From Pantoea vagans (GTDB taxonomy: Bacteria > Pseudomonadota > Gammaproteobacteria > Enterobacterales > Enterobacteriaceae), in the NCBI RefSeq assembly GCF_004792415.1, contig NZ_CP038853.1, positions 496,001-560,000 of the forward strand: a stretch of DNA of 64,000 nt. The letters are read 5' to 3'. How positions within the stretch are numbered: position 1 is the first letter of the stretch; each line of letters begins with the position of its first letter. Below the pieces are notes generated by a model. The model ran no database searches. It was not told the origin of the DNA and saw only the letters and a list, made by a program, of their open reading frames with translations. Positions 1 through 7,879 of this stretch are shown here, piece after piece. Made by a program: the position numbers and the translations under genes.

Positions 1-65
1 ACCGGTGTGGCTGAGCGATGGCAACACGGTCATGGCGTAAAAGGTTCGTTTCGTGCACCAAGATT
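1..65 (+). other. 23S-5S rRNA spacer, left-edge fragment
   Basis: The first 65 bases lie directly before a complete 5S rRNA gene and do not look like the 3' end of 23S rRNA, so they are most simply the transcribed spacer of an rRNA operon whose 16S and 23S genes lie left of the window. This is inferred from context; the 23S gene itself is not visible. Confidence 0.6.
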
Positions 66-185
66 TGCCTGGCGGCTGTAGCGCGGTGGTCCCACCTGAC
101 CCCATGCCGAACTCAGAAGTGAAACGCCGTAGCGCCGATGGTAGTGTGGGGCCTCCCCATGCGAGAGTAGGGAACTGCCAGGCAT
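66..185 (+). rRNA. rrfD: 5S ribosomal RNA (first copy)
   Basis: A 120-nt gene starting TGCCTGGCGGC and ending GAACTGCCAGGCAT, whose two ends pair as helix I of 5S rRNA. The sequence is of the enterobacterial type. It differs from the second 5S copy at one position only (C at 152 versus T at 392). The order 5S, tRNA-Thr, 5S is that of the distal part of E. coli rrnD, and the next gene, yhdZ, is also the rrnD neighbour there. Confidence 0.97.
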
Positions 186-197
186 CAAATTTAGTGT

Positions 198-273
198 GCT
201 GATATGGCTCAGTTGGTAGAGCGCACCCTTGGTAAGGGTGAGGTCCCCAGTTCGACTCTGGGTATCAGCACCA
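198..273 (+). tRNA. thrV: tRNA-Thr (anticodon GGT)
   Basis: A 76-nt cloverleaf with acceptor stem GCTGATA/TATCAGC, D-loop AGTTGGTAGA, anticodon GGT in the loop of CACCCTTGGTAAGGGTG, T-loop TTCGACT and an encoded CCA end. It reads ACC and ACU threonine codons. It sits between the two 5S genes and is therefore processed from the rRNA primary transcript, as is thrV of E. coli rrnD. Confidence 0.97.
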
Positions 274-305
274 GTTAAGACACGAGTTCGGTAAATAAAA
301 GAATT

Positions 306-425
306 TGCCTGGCGGCTGTAGCGCGGTGGTCCCACCTGACCCCATGCCGAACTCAGAAGTGAAACGCCGTAGCGCCGATGGTAGTGTGGGGTCTCCCCAT
401 GCGAGAGTAGGGAACTGCCAGGCAT
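306..425 (+). rRNA. rrfF: 5S ribosomal RNA (second copy)
   Basis: A 120-nt 5S gene identical to the first copy except for T in place of C at 392. Both copies share a few flanking bases (TT before, CAAAT after), which suggests a duplication kept similar by gene conversion. A strong intrinsic terminator follows at once, so this is the last gene of the rRNA operon. It matches rrfF of E. coli rrnD in position. Confidence 0.96.
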
Positions 426-438
426 CAAATAAGAGAGA

Positions 439-466
439 GCCCTTCGCGTATGCGAAGGGCTTTTTT
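439..466 (+). terminator. Intrinsic terminator of the rRNA operon
   Basis: A perfect 9-bp stem GCCCTTCGC/GCGAAGGGC with a GTAT loop is followed by six T residues. It ends the plus-strand rRNA transcript before it meets the convergent yhdWXYZ operon. Confidence 0.92.
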
Positions 467-578
467 CGTTGTGGCAAGCCGATAATGTGCAATAAAACCA
501 CCTCTTATCAGCCTTCTGTCCCTTACCTTTATCATCGCATCCTGTTAGTCAGCTCAATGCACCTGCTGGTCAGGCCAT

Positions 579-601
579 AAAAAACCCGGCACCAGGCCGG
601 G
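579..601 (-). terminator. Intrinsic terminator after yhdZ
   Basis: On the minus strand the stem CCCGGC/GCCGGG with a 5-nt loop is followed by six T residues. It lies 25 bases past the yhdZ stop codon and ends the ABC transporter operon. It faces the rRNA terminator across about 110 bases in which I see nothing else. Confidence 0.88.
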
Positions 602-625
602 TAGTAAGATGAACGGAGTCGGTAA

Positions 626-1387
626 TCAGTGAATAACCTGCGATAAAAACGCCCGGGTACGCTCCGATTTAGGATTCGCAAAAAACTCCTGCGGTGGCGC
701 AACTTCGACGATCTCACCCCGATCCATGAAGATCACCCGGTCAGCCACCGTTCGGGCAAAGCCCATCTCGTGGGTGACGCACAGCATGGTCATCCCATCC
801 TCAGCCAGACCAATCATTGTATCCAGCACCTCTTTAACCATCTCCGGATCCAGCGCTGAGGTTGGCTCATCAAATAGCATAATTTTGGGTTTCATACAGA
901 GTGAGCGGGCGATAGCGACACGTTGCTGCTGTCCGCCGGAAAGTTGACCCGGAAACTTATGCGCATGCTCAGCAATACGCACGCGTTGCAGATAGTGCAT
1001 AGCCAGTTCATCCGCTTCCTTCTTTGGAATCTTTCTCACCCAGGAAGGTGCCAGCGTGCAGTTCTGCAATACGGTCAGATGCGGGAAAAGATTGAAGTGC
1101 TGGAATACCATCCCCACTTCTGTGCGTACGCGCTCAATGTTACGTACGTCGTCATTAAGGTGGATACCGTCAACAACAATACGCCCTTGCTGATGCTCTT
1201 CCAGATGGTTGATACAGCGGATCGTGGTCGATTTGCCGGAGCCGGAAGGGCCGCACAGCACGATGCGCTCTCGGGGTTTAACCTGCAGGTTGATGTCTTT
1301 CAGTACGTGAAACTGCCCGTACCATTTATTCACGTTCTCAAGCGAAATCATCAACGCGTCGGAAGAGTGTGTCATAGAGTCAGTCAT
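626..1387 (-). CDS. yhdZ: Polar amino-acid ABC transporter, ATP-binding protein
   Basis: The 253-residue ATPase energises amino-acid import at the inner membrane. Walker [10 protein letters not shown] lies near residue 46, the signature LSGGQQQR near 149, Walker [11 protein letters not shown] near 171 and the switch histidine in VTHEMGF near 206. It belongs to the GlnQ/AapP family and its place next to the rrn operon matches E. coli yhdZ. It is the last gene of the operon. The stop codon of yhdY lies eight bases before its ATG and overlaps a GAGGT ribosome site, so translation is probably coupled. The AapJQMP-type family moves a broad range of L-amino acids; the real substrate here is not known from sequence. 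Confidence 0.95.
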   Translation of the reverse strand: MTDSMTHSSDALMISLENVNKWYGQFHVLKDINLQVKPRERIVLCGPSGSGKSTTIRCINHLEEHQQGRIVVDGIHLNDDVRNIERVRTEVGMVFQHFNLFPHLTVLQNCTLAPSWVRKIPKKEADELAMHYLQRVRIAEHAHKFPGQLSGGQQQRVAIARSLCMKPKIMLFDEPTSALDPEMVKEVLDTMIGLAEDGMTMLCVTHEMGFARTVADRVIFMDRGEIVEVAPPQEFFANPKSERTRAFLSQVIH

Positions 1388-1395
1388 GTAAAACC

Positions 1396-2496
1396 TCAGT
1401 GCGATGTACGCCCGGTGTGAAAGCGCTTTTCCAGATACTGGCTGTAGCGCGACATGCTAAAACAGAAAATCCAATAGACCAGTGCAGCAAAGACATAACC
1501 TTCAGTCGACATGCCCAGCCAGGTCGGATCGACCGTTGCCTGCTGGACGCTGCTGAACAGATCGAAAAGACCAATGATGATGACCAGGCTGGTATCTTTA
1601 AACAGTGCGATGATGGTGTTAACCAGGCCAGGGATGGTGAGCTTCAGTGCCTGGGGAAGAATGACCAGCATCTGCGTTTTCCAGTAGCCCAGCGCCAGCG
1701 ATTCTGCAGCCTCATACTGACCTTTCGGCAATGCCTGCAGGCCACCGCGCACCACCTCCGCCACATAGGCGGACTGGAACAGGATTACACCGACCAGGGC
1801 ACGCACCAGCTTATCAATGGTGGTGCCTTCAGACATAAACAGCGGCAGCATCACCGATGACATAAACAGTACGGTAATCAGCGGAACGCCACGCCAGAAC
1901 TCAATAAAGATAATCGACAGCGTGCGTACCACCGGCATCCGTGAGCGGCGGCCAAGCGCCAGCAGGATGCCCAGCGGCAATGCACCGGCAATACCGACCG
2001 ACGCGATAATCAGCGTCAGCGTTAACCCGCCCCACTGACGAGTTTCCACACGTTCCAGTCCCAGATAGCCGCCATACAGCAGGAACCAGACAATCACCGG
2101 ATAGATGACGGCCCAAGCCGCAATGTAGCGTCCACGATAGGGCAGGCTTTTGAGAAACATCGGCACAATCGACAGCAGACCAATCACCAGCGCCAGGTTA
2201 ATACGCCAGCGCAGCTCATGTGGATAAAGCCCATACATGAACTGACCGAAACGCGCATGGATAAAGACCCAACAGGCACCTTCTTTGGTGCAATCGGCGC
2301 GCGTGGTGCCAATCCAGTTTGCCTGAAAGACCAGCCAGTTCAGCGCGGGCGGAATGACGTGCCAGATAACCCAGATGCAAAACAGCGTCAGTAACGTGTT
2401 AAACCAGCTGGAAAACAGGTTTTTACGAGCCCAAAGCCAGGTGCGACTGACAGGCGTCGTCGGCACGGGGGGCGTTTCATGCGTAGTCACAGACAT
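1396..2496 (-). CDS. yhdY: Polar amino-acid ABC transporter, permease
   Basis: The 366-residue permease of the AapM type has several hydrophobic segments and a C-terminal binding-protein-dependent transport domain. The coupling loop that docks on the ATPase is visible as [14 protein letters not shown], with the typical EAA---G spacing. The N-terminal half is longer than in simple GlnP-type permeases and includes a periplasmic stretch with two cysteines (DCTKEGACW). It should pair with YhdX as the heterodimeric channel. The start ATG follows yhdX by 15 bases. Confidence 0.93.
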   Translation of the reverse strand: MSVTTHETPPVPTTPVSRTWLWARKNLFSSWFNTLLTLFCIWVIWHVIPPALNWLVFQANWIGTTRADCTKEGACWVFIHARFGQFMYGLYPHELRWRINLALVIGLLSIVPMFLKSLPYRGRYIAAWAVIYPVIVWFLLYGGYLGLERVETRQWGGLTLTLIIASVGIAGALPLGILLALGRRSRMPVVRTLSIIFIEFWRGVPLITVLFMSSVMLPLFMSEGTTIDKLVRALVGVILFQSAYVAEVVRGGLQALPKGQYEAAESLALGYWKTQMLVILPQALKLTIPGLVNTIIALFKDTSLVIIIGLFDLFSSVQQATVDPTWLGMSTEGYVFAALVYWIFCFSMSRYSQYLEKRFHTGRTSH

Positions 2497-2511
2497 AGTT
2501 ATCCCGTTCTC

Positions 2512-3690
2512 TTAACGCTCAACCAGCGCAATTTTGCGGTTGTAGAAGTTCATAAGCAGCGATATCAGCAGACTGATAATCAGGTAAACGCCCATTGTGA
2601 TAGCAATCGTCTCGATGGCCTGACCGGTCTGATTCAGCACCGATCCCGCGAACAGCGACACCATATCGGGATATCCGATAGCAGCGGCCAGTGAGGAGTT
2701 CTTCACGATGTTCAGATACTGGCTGGTCAGCGGCGGAATAATGACGCGCATGGCCTGCGGAATAATCACCTGACGCAGCGTCACCGGATTCGGCAGACCC
2801 AGCGAGCGTGCAGCTTCATGCTGACCATGCGGCACCGACTGAATCCCGGAGCGGATGACTTCAGCGATAAACGACGAGGTATAGATCGACAGTGCCAGCG
2901 TTAGCGCCGCCAGCTCCGGAATCATCACCGAGCCGCCACGGAAATTGAACCCGCGCAGTTGCGGCACATCCCAGTGCGTTGCTGCACCAAACCCAAGGTG
3001 CGCAAGCAAAGGAAAGAGAATCAGCATTGCAACGGCGGCGGGCCATGTACGACGTAACTCACCGGTTTTCAGCTGATGCTGACGATTAAAGCGGTACAGG
3101 CCATAGCTGACAGCCACGGCCAGCAGCAGTGCGATAACAAACGGCCAGCTGCCTGGTGCATAGGTCGGCCACGGGACGTAGAGTCCGCGATTGCTGACAT
3201 AGGCCAGGTCGAACGCATTCAGCGCCTGACGTGGGCCTGGCAGATTGCGTAAGACCGCGAAGTACCAGAAGAAGATTTGCAGCAGAGGCGGGATATTACG
3301 GAAGGTTTCGATATAGATATTCGAGAGCTTCCGCAGCAGCCAGTTATCAGAAAGGCGGGCAAGACCGACCGCGAATCCGAGAATCGACGCGAAAACAATA
3401 CAGAGTGCAGAGACCAGCAGCGTGTTGGTTAATCCGACCAGAAACACGCGCGCGTAGGTATCTCCCTCCGTGTACTCAATCAGATGCTGAACGATGCCGA
3501 AACCGGCAGTGCGCTCAAGAAATCCAAACCCTGATGTAATGCCGCGATTGGCAAGGTTGATAATGGTGTTATGCACCAGATAACCCACCACACCAAGCAC
3601 CGCGACGACGGCGATGAACTGATAAATCCAGGCGCGAACCGTGGGATTACCAAATGAAAAATCCCTTTTCACGGTTGGGCGTTGTGACAT
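2512..3690 (-). CDS. yhdX: Polar amino-acid ABC transporter, permease
   Basis: This 392-residue AapQ-type permease is the partner of YhdY. It has an N-terminal hydrophobic segment, a long inserted region, and a C-terminal permease domain with the EAA loop HEAARSLGLPNPVTL. Family members form the inner-membrane channel of a periplasmic amino-acid importer. It is separated from yhdW by 68 bases that hold an 8-bp hairpin. It is clearly paralogous in layout to yhdY, and the pair sits between binding protein and ATPase as in E. coli. Confidence 0.93.
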   Translation of the reverse strand: MSQRPTVKRDFSFGNPTVRAWIYQFIAVVAVLGVVGYLVHNTIINLANRGITSGFGFLERTAGFGIVQHLIEYTEGDTYARVFLVGLTNTLLVSALCIVFASILGFAVGLARLSDNWLLRKLSNIYIETFRNIPPLLQIFFWYFAVLRNLPGPRQALNAFDLAYVSNRGLYVPWPTYAPGSWPFVIALLLAVAVSYGLYRFNRQHQLKTGELRRTWPAAVAMLILFPLLAHLGFGAATHWDVPQLRGFNFRGGSVMIPELAALTLALSIYTSSFIAEVIRSGIQSVPHGQHEAARSLGLPNPVTLRQVIIPQAMRVIIPPLTSQYLNIVKNSSLAAAIGYPDMVSLFAGSVLNQTGQAIETIAITMGVYLIISLLISLLMNFYNRKIALVER

Positions 3691-3720
3691 GTTGAAACCT
3701 CAGTAACGAAAGCTGGGGTA

Positions 3721-3743
3721 GGGCACCGCAGAATACGGTGCCC
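3721..3743 (-). other. Intercistronic hairpin between yhdW and yhdX
   Basis: A perfect 8-bp stem GGGCACCG/CGGTGCCC with a 7-nt loop lies in the 68-bp gap after yhdW and has no T-run. Hairpins here are common in importer operons, where they protect the binding-protein part of the mRNA from 3' exonucleases and so give excess binding protein. That role is inference. Confidence 0.6.
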
Positions 3744-3758
3744 GATTGGTGAGGTCTG

Positions 3759-4784
3759 TTAACGTACCGGTGGTGCGTACTGAATCCCGCCCTGGTTCCA
3801 CAACGCATTCTGACCGCGCGCGATCTTCAGTGCGCTGTCTTTACCGACGTTACGGTCAAAGCTTTCCTGATAGTTGCCGACCTGTTTGATGATGTTATAG
3901 GCCCACTTGTTATCCAGCTTCAGATCTTTACCAAAGTCACCCTCAGCACCCAGCAGATGTGCCATATCTGGCGTGGTCGGCTTAGCTGTCATCTGATCAA
4001 CGTTCTTCGAGTTGATGCCCATCTCTTCGGCATTCAGCATGGCGTAGAGCGACCATTTGACGATGGTGAACCAGTCATCATCACCACGACGCACCAGGGG
4101 TCCCAGCGGCTCTTTGGAGATCACTTCTGGCAGGACAATAAACTCATCAGGTTTGCCGAGCTTGATGCGCAGGGCATAAAGCTGAGACTGATCAGATGCC
4201 AGCGTATCGCAGCGACCGCTGTCCAGCGCCTTAGCTGACTCGTCGGAGCGGTCGAAAGTCACCGGCGTATATTGCATTTTGTTGGCTTTGAAGAAGTCTG
4301 CCACGTTCAGCTCGGTGTCTGTTCCCGCCTGAATACAGACGGTGGCACCGTCCAGCTCTTTCGCACTTTTCAGACCGGCTTTCTGGTGAGTCAGGAAGCC
4401 GATGCCGTCGTAATAGTTCACGCCCGCAAACAGGAAGCCCATGCCGCCATCACGCGATGAGGTCCAGGTGGTGTTACGTGAAAGTACATCCACTTCGCCT
4501 GACTGCAGCGCGGTAAAACGCTCTTTCGCGGTCAGAGGGGTATACTTCACTTTGGTCGCATCGCCGAATACCGCGGCGGCCGCAGCACGACACACATCCA
4601 CATCGATACCGGTAAACTTGCCGCCAGCATCTGCATAGGAGAAGCCCGGCAGGCCGTCACTGATACCACATTGAACAAAACCTTTTTTCTTTATCGCATC
4701 CAGTGTGGTGCCTGCGTGTGCCTGCTGAGCAATGGCAACCAGCGAGGCGGCAGCGATTAGCGTAGAGAGCATCATCTTTTTCAT
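3759..4784 (-). CDS. yhdW: Periplasmic amino-acid-binding protein of the ABC transporter
   Basis: The 341-residue precursor has a clear signal peptide (residues 1-24, cleavage after AHA) and a solute-binding fold of family 3. The motif DVDVCRAAAAAVFGD and the segment CIQAGTDTELNVADFF are typical of AapJ proteins, which bind general L-amino acids. It is the first gene of the yhdWXYZ operon. A sigma54 promoter match lies about 90 bases upstream with two NtrC-like sites farther up, which fits nitrogen-starvation control of this operon as known in E. coli. It lies next to fis, whereas E. coli has further genes (acrEF and others) between them. Confidence 0.94.
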   Translation of the reverse strand: MKKMMLSTLIAAASLVAIAQQAHAGTTLDAIKKKGFVQCGISDGLPGFSYADAGGKFTGIDVDVCRAAAAAVFGDATKVKYTPLTAKERFTALQSGEVDVLSRNTTWTSSRDGGMGFLFAGVNYYDGIGFLTHQKAGLKSAKELDGATVCIQAGTDTELNVADFFKANKMQYTPVTFDRSDESAKALDSGRCDTLASDQSQLYALRIKLGKPDEFIVLPEVISKEPLGPLVRRGDDDWFTIVKWSLYAMLNAEEMGINSKNVDQMTAKPTTPDMAHLLGAEGDFGKDLKLDNKWAYNIIKQVGNYQESFDRNVGKDSALKIARGQNALWNQGGIQYAPPVR

Positions 4785-4821
4785 AAAGCATCCTGTGTGG
4801 CGGGATCATGTTGTTATGTTT

Positions 4822-4843
4822 GCGCACTTTGGTGTGCGTTTTT
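4822..4843 (+). other. Hairpin followed by T-run on the plus strand, no known gene
   Basis: GCGCAC, loop TTTG, GTGTGC, then GTTTTT: terminator-like on the plus strand although no plus-strand gene precedes it. It falls inside the presumed 5' leader of yhdW, where on the minus strand it would be a plain hairpin. It could be the end of a small RNA, or an antisense terminator against stray transcription; neither is shown. Confidence 0.4.
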
Positions 4844-4874
4844 CCTGTCTGTGGCGGTCAGCCATCCACGACTC

Positions 4875-4890
4875 TGCAAAGCTGATGCCA
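4875..4890 (-). promoter_or_regulatory. Sigma54 promoter of yhdWXYZ
   Basis: On the minus strand TGGCATCAGCTTTGCA matches the sigma54 consensus TGGCACGN4TTGCA with the required GG-N10-GC spacing. It predicts a start near 4864, about 80 bases before the yhdW ATG. Sigma54 promoters need an enhancer-binding activator; NtrC-like sites lie at the right distance upstream. Confidence 0.8.
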
Positions 4891-4965
4891 GGTTTGCAGG
4901 ATCCTGAATTCGTATGAAAGAACGGTTAATAATCAGAAGCACCTGGAAAGTTTCGCTAATATGGC

Positions 4966-4980
4966 GCACCAAAAGGAAGC
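4966..4980 (-). promoter_or_regulatory. NtrC-like enhancer site, proximal
   Basis: GCACCAAAAGGAAGC keeps 12 of 15 positions of the NtrC consensus GCACYAWWWTRGTGC. Its centre is about 109 bases upstream of the predicted sigma54 start. One half-site is strong and the other degenerate. Confidence 0.55.
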
Positions 4981-4995
4981 AATGCGAGACGACCC

Positions 4996-5010
4996 GATCA
5001 CATTTAGTGC
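4996..5010 (-). promoter_or_regulatory. NtrC-like enhancer site, distal
   Basis: GATCACATTTAGTGC keeps 11 of 15 consensus positions. Its centre is about 139 bases upstream of the predicted start and 30 bases (about three helical turns) from the proximal site, so two NtrC dimers could sit on the same face of the helix. Confidence 0.5.
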
Positions 5011-5277
5011 AAATAGTTTCACTATATGAGAGCAATGTGAGCGCTCGCTCAGGCAGAAATGTATGAAGAGAAGGTGTTGCTTTTTTATGCGCAGGAAGTC
5101 ACATGCCCAGCAGTGACGGGCATAGGCAGTAAGGCTGGAGACAGAACATTACTTAAATCAAATCAGATCGGACGAAAGCGAGGGGATGAAATATCACGCC
5201 AGCGATTGCAACTATAGTTACCATACGAAAGGCAACTGTTTCACTCTCCCTGCCGTTACTTTGTGCGATGACGCACA

Positions 5278-5306
5278 AATAAAAACGCCAGCCCGAAGGC
5301 TGGCGT
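5278..5306 (-). terminator. Intrinsic terminator after fis
   Basis: On the minus strand an 8-bp stem CGCCAGCC/GGCTGGCG with a tetraloop is followed by TTTTTATTT. It ends the dusB-fis operon about 23 bases after the fis stop codon. Confidence 0.9.
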
Positions 5307-5328
5307 GATTAACAGACAGAACTAAAAA

Positions 5329-5625
5329 TCAGTTCATGCCGTATTTTTTCAATTTCTTACGCAGCGTACCGCGGTTGATACCCATCATCAGGGCAGCACG
5401 GGTCTGGTTGCCACGGGTATACTGCATCACCATGTCCAACAGAGGCTGCTCGACTTCAGCCAAAACCAGCTCATACAGGTCGCTCACATCCTGACCATTC
5501 AGTTGAGCAAAATAGTTCTTCAGTGCCTGTTTAACCGAATCACGCAAAGGTTTTTGAGTTACCTGATCCTGTGAGTTAACGGTAGAAACGGTCAGTACGT
5601 CAGAATTTACGCGTTGTTCGAACAT
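5329..5625 (-). CDS. fis: DNA-binding nucleoid protein Fis
   Basis: 98 residues, the same length as E. coli Fis and nearly identical. Fis is an abundant growth-phase protein that bends DNA, activates rRNA promoters and shapes the nucleoid. The N-terminal beta-hairpin arm that contacts Hin/Gin-type recombinases and the C-terminal helix-turn-helix ([20 protein letters not shown], about residues 73-92) are intact. It is the second gene of the dusB-fis operon, 23 bases after dusB, and its promoter lies before dusB. A strong terminator follows. Confidence 0.98.
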   Translation of the reverse strand: MFEQRVNSDVLTVSTVNSQDQVTQKPLRDSVKQALKNYFAQLNGQDVSDLYELVLAEVEQPLLDMVMQYTRGNQTRAALMMGINRGTLRKKLKKYGMN

Positions 5626-5648
5626 AGTTCTTTCAGCTCTTTATTTCG

Positions 5649-6614
5649 TTACGCAAGATTTTCGAAGTATGCCTCCAACGCCTCCAGCTGTTCGCTGGCA
5701 TCCTCTATGGCGTTGAATGTGCGCCGAAACTGGTCATTCGGGGCGTGCTCCTGCAGGTACCAGGAGACGTGCTTTCGCGCTATACGGTATCCCTTGCCTG
5801 AACCGTAAAAGTCGTGCAGCTCACGTATATGCGAAACAAGCAAGCGCTTGACCTCTGCCATCGGCAGCGGGGCAAGCAACTCCCCAGTGTCCAGATAATG
5901 CTGGATTTCCCGGAAGATCCACGGTCTTCCCTGAGCAGCGCGTCCTATCATCAGAGCATCGGCCCCTGTATAGTCGAGCACCGCTCTGGCTTTATGCGGG
6001 TCAGTTATGTCTCCATTCGCGATAATCGGAATGGAGACACTCTGCTTAACTGTCCGAATGCTGTCATATTCAGCTTCTCCGTTGAACAGGCAGGCACGAG
6101 TGCGACCATGTATCGTCAGAGCCTGTATACCGCAGCGTTCAGCCAATTGGGCAATCGCGACACAGTTCCTGTTTTCAGGATCCCAGCCAGTACGAATTTT
6201 CAGCGTAACCGGCACATTCACTGCATTAACCACTGCGGAGAGAATAGACTCCACCACGGCAGGATATTGCAGCAAGGCTGAACCCGCCATTTTGCGGTTA
6301 ACCTTCTTGGCAGGGCATCCCATATTAATGTCGATGACCTGTGCACCAGCCTCAACATTAATGCGTGCAGCTTGCGCCATTTCACTGGGATCGCAACCGG
6401 CAATTTGCACGGCGCGAATGCCTGGCTCATCACTGTGAACCATACGTAATCGAGATTTGTCGCTAGCCCACACTTCCGGGTTAGAAGACAGCATCTCAGA
6501 AACTGCCATGCCTGCACCCATTTCGTGACACAGCGTCCTGAACGGCCTGTCGGTAATACCGGCCATCGGTGCTGCAATCAGTCGATTTCTCAGCTGGAGG
6601 TTTCCAATACGCAT
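5649..6614 (-). CDS. dusB: tRNA-dihydrouridine synthase B
   Basis: The 321-residue flavoenzyme reduces uridine to dihydrouridine in the D-loop of tRNAs with FMN and NADPH. The catalytic cysteine lies in [12 protein letters not shown]; the FMN-binding barrel motifs IANGDI and [10 protein letters not shown] are present. The ATG at 6614 is chosen because it gives the standard N-terminus [19 protein letters not shown]; an in-frame ATG 28 codons upstream lies before the promoter and is rejected. The site before the ATG has no good Shine-Dalgarno sequence. It heads the dusB-fis operon. Confidence 0.96.
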   Translation of the reverse strand: MRIGNLQLRNRLIAAPMAGITDRPFRTLCHEMGAGMAVSEMLSSNPEVWASDKSRLRMVHSDEPGIRAVQIAGCDPSEMAQAARINVEAGAQVIDINMGCPAKKVNRKMAGSALLQYPAVVESILSAVVNAVNVPVTLKIRTGWDPENRNCVAIAQLAERCGIQALTIHGRTRACLFNGEAEYDSIRTVKQSVSIPIIANGDITDPHKARAVLDYTGADALMIGRAAQGRPWIFREIQHYLDTGELLAPLPMAEVKRLLVSHIRELHDFYGSGKGYRIARKHVSWYLQEHAPNDQFRRTFNAIEDASEQLEALEAYFENLA

Positions 6615-6981
6615 GAAGTCAGAATGGCCATACTGTGTCTGCAAGGCGGCGTATATTACGCATTTTTGCAGGAAGATGAAAGGCCAAACTTTGAACAATC
6701 AGCAAGAAAGATCAATGAAATCCGGATGATGATCGGTGTTATTCATTAATAATGTTAAATAACAATCATTTAGCTGTTTATGCTGAAATTGTGAGCAAAA
6801 GTTTTTCCAGAAAAGTACGTCAATTCGCCAGATAAAAAACGTCACATGCCGTGATTAACGATACAAGCATCCATTTCAAATCGGGAAAGCCCGCAACTTA
6901 CGCTACGGGCTGGCTGAATATTCTGTTAAGCCGCTTTGTTACGGCGACGGCGATATCAGCGTAAACGGACTAACGTTAAAA
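6615..6981. other. Non-coding region between dusB and prmA
   Basis: About 370 bases without a gene. The part next to dusB carries the fis operon promoter and an AT-rich upstream stretch (about 6700-6800) of the kind to which Fis binds for autoregulation; single sites are not assigned. The part next to prmA holds only weak GC-rich inverted repeats (AGCCCG/CGGGCT, 6889-6912) that may help end the prmA transcript. Confidence 0.6.
6646..6681 (-). promoter_or_regulatory. dusB-fis operon promoter
   Basis: On the minus strand a -35 TTTCAT (6681-6676), 17-bp spacer and -10 TAATAT (6658-6653) are followed by a GC-rich discriminator ACGCCGCC. These elements are those of the E. coli fis promoter, which is growth-rate and stringently controlled through the discriminator. 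The start would be near 6646, about 30 bases before the dusB ATG. Confidence 0.8.
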
Positions 6982-7863
6982 TCAGGATTTAATCCCGGTA
7001 ATCCGGCACCACTCTTCTTTGACCGCAACCGGGTCGAGTGTGAACTCGCTGGTATAGGCCTCGCAGACGCTCTCCGCCTGGCTCTCTAACACGCCCGAAA
7101 GACCCAGGTGACCGCCAGACTTCGGCAGTACCCCGATCAGAGGTGCCAGCTCACGCAGCGGGCCGGCCAGGATATTGGCTACCACCACATCAGCCTGCAG
7201 ATTGTCCGGTTGCTGGTGGGGCAGGTAGAGCGACAGGCGATCGGAGACACCATTGCGCTCAGCATTATCCCGGCTGGCCTGAATGGCCTGCGGATCGATA
7301 TCAATGCCGATCGCCTGAGCCGCGCCCAGCTTCAGGGCGGCGATCGCCAGGATCCCGGATCCACAGCCGAAATCGATCACCGTTTTGCCTTCCAGATCCA
7401 GCCCATCAAGCCACGTCAGACAGAGCGAGGTGGTGGGATGCGTACCGGTGCCAAATGCCAGACCGGGATCGAGCATGACGTTGACGGCATCAGGATCCGG
7501 CACATCACGCCAGCTCGGACAGATCCAGAGACGCTCGCCGAAGCGCATCGGGTGGAAGTTTTCCATCCATTCGCGCTCCCAGTCTTTATCTTCGATCTGT
7601 TCGATCCGGTGACGAAAACCGTCACCCAGCAGCGGATGCTGCGCCAGTTCGGCAGTAATCAGGGCCATATCTGTTTCTGCATCGAACAGGCCGATAACGT
7701 CGGTGTCGCCCCACAGGCGCGTTTCGCCTGGCAGCGGCTCATACACCGGCGTGTCGTTGGTATCCTGAAAGGTGACTGAAACCGCACCGATCTCCATCAG
7801 CGCATCGCTCAGCGTTTCCGCATGTTCACCTGAGCTGTTAATTTTGATTTGAATCCACGGCAT
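6982..7863 (-). CDS. prmA: Ribosomal protein L11 methyltransferase
   Basis: The 293-residue cytoplasmic enzyme trimethylates ribosomal protein L11 with S-adenosylmethionine. The SAM-binding loop [18 protein letters not shown] lies near residue 165 and the post-I motif [10 protein letters not shown] near 230; the N-terminal L11-recognition domain precedes them. The ATG at 7863 gives the conserved start MPWIQIK and has a GAGAG ribosome site; an upstream in-frame ATG would add 19 unconserved residues. It follows panF by 16 bases in the same operon, as in E. coli. Confidence 0.96.
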   Translation of the reverse strand: MPWIQIKINSSGEHAETLSDALMEIGAVSVTFQDTNDTPVYEPLPGETRLWGDTDVIGLFDAETDMALITAELAQHPLLGDGFRHRIEQIEDKDWEREWMENFHPMRFGERLWICPSWRDVPDPDAVNVMLDPGLAFGTGTHPTTSLCLTWLDGLDLEGKTVIDFGCGSGILAIAALKLGAAQAIGIDIDPQAIQASRDNAERNGVSDRLSLYLPHQQPDNLQADVVVANILAGPLRELAPLIGVLPKSGGHLGLSGVLESQAESVCEAYTSEFTLDPVAVKEEWCRITGIKS

Positions 7864-7879
7864 AACGTCTCTCTTTCCG

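Larger units (their letters stand above)
4785..5277. other. Non-coding region between yhdW and fis
   Basis: About 490 bases without a credible gene. It holds, for yhdW on the minus strand, a sigma54 promoter (4875-4890) and two NtrC-like sites (4966-4980, 4996-5010). It also holds a hairpin with a T-run readable on the plus strand (4822-4843), and an 8-bp inverted repeat TTTGTGCG/CGCACAAA (5260-5279) just beyond the fis terminator. Between about 5020 and 5255 I see nothing clear. Small open frames here look random. Confidence 0.7.

Noticed and set aside
30..580. Open frames on both strands over the 5S-tRNA-5S region
   Set aside because: They overlap clear rRNA and tRNA genes and repeat because the 5S gene is repeated.
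4821..4837. TGCGCACTTTGGTGTGC as an NtrC site
   Set aside because: Half-sites are too close (four bases) for NtrC, and it lies downstream of the promoter; it is better read as a hairpin.
4814..5035. 73-codon minus-strand frame upstream of yhdW
   Set aside because: Covers the sigma54 promoter and NtrC-like sites, has no ribosome site and no family resemblance.
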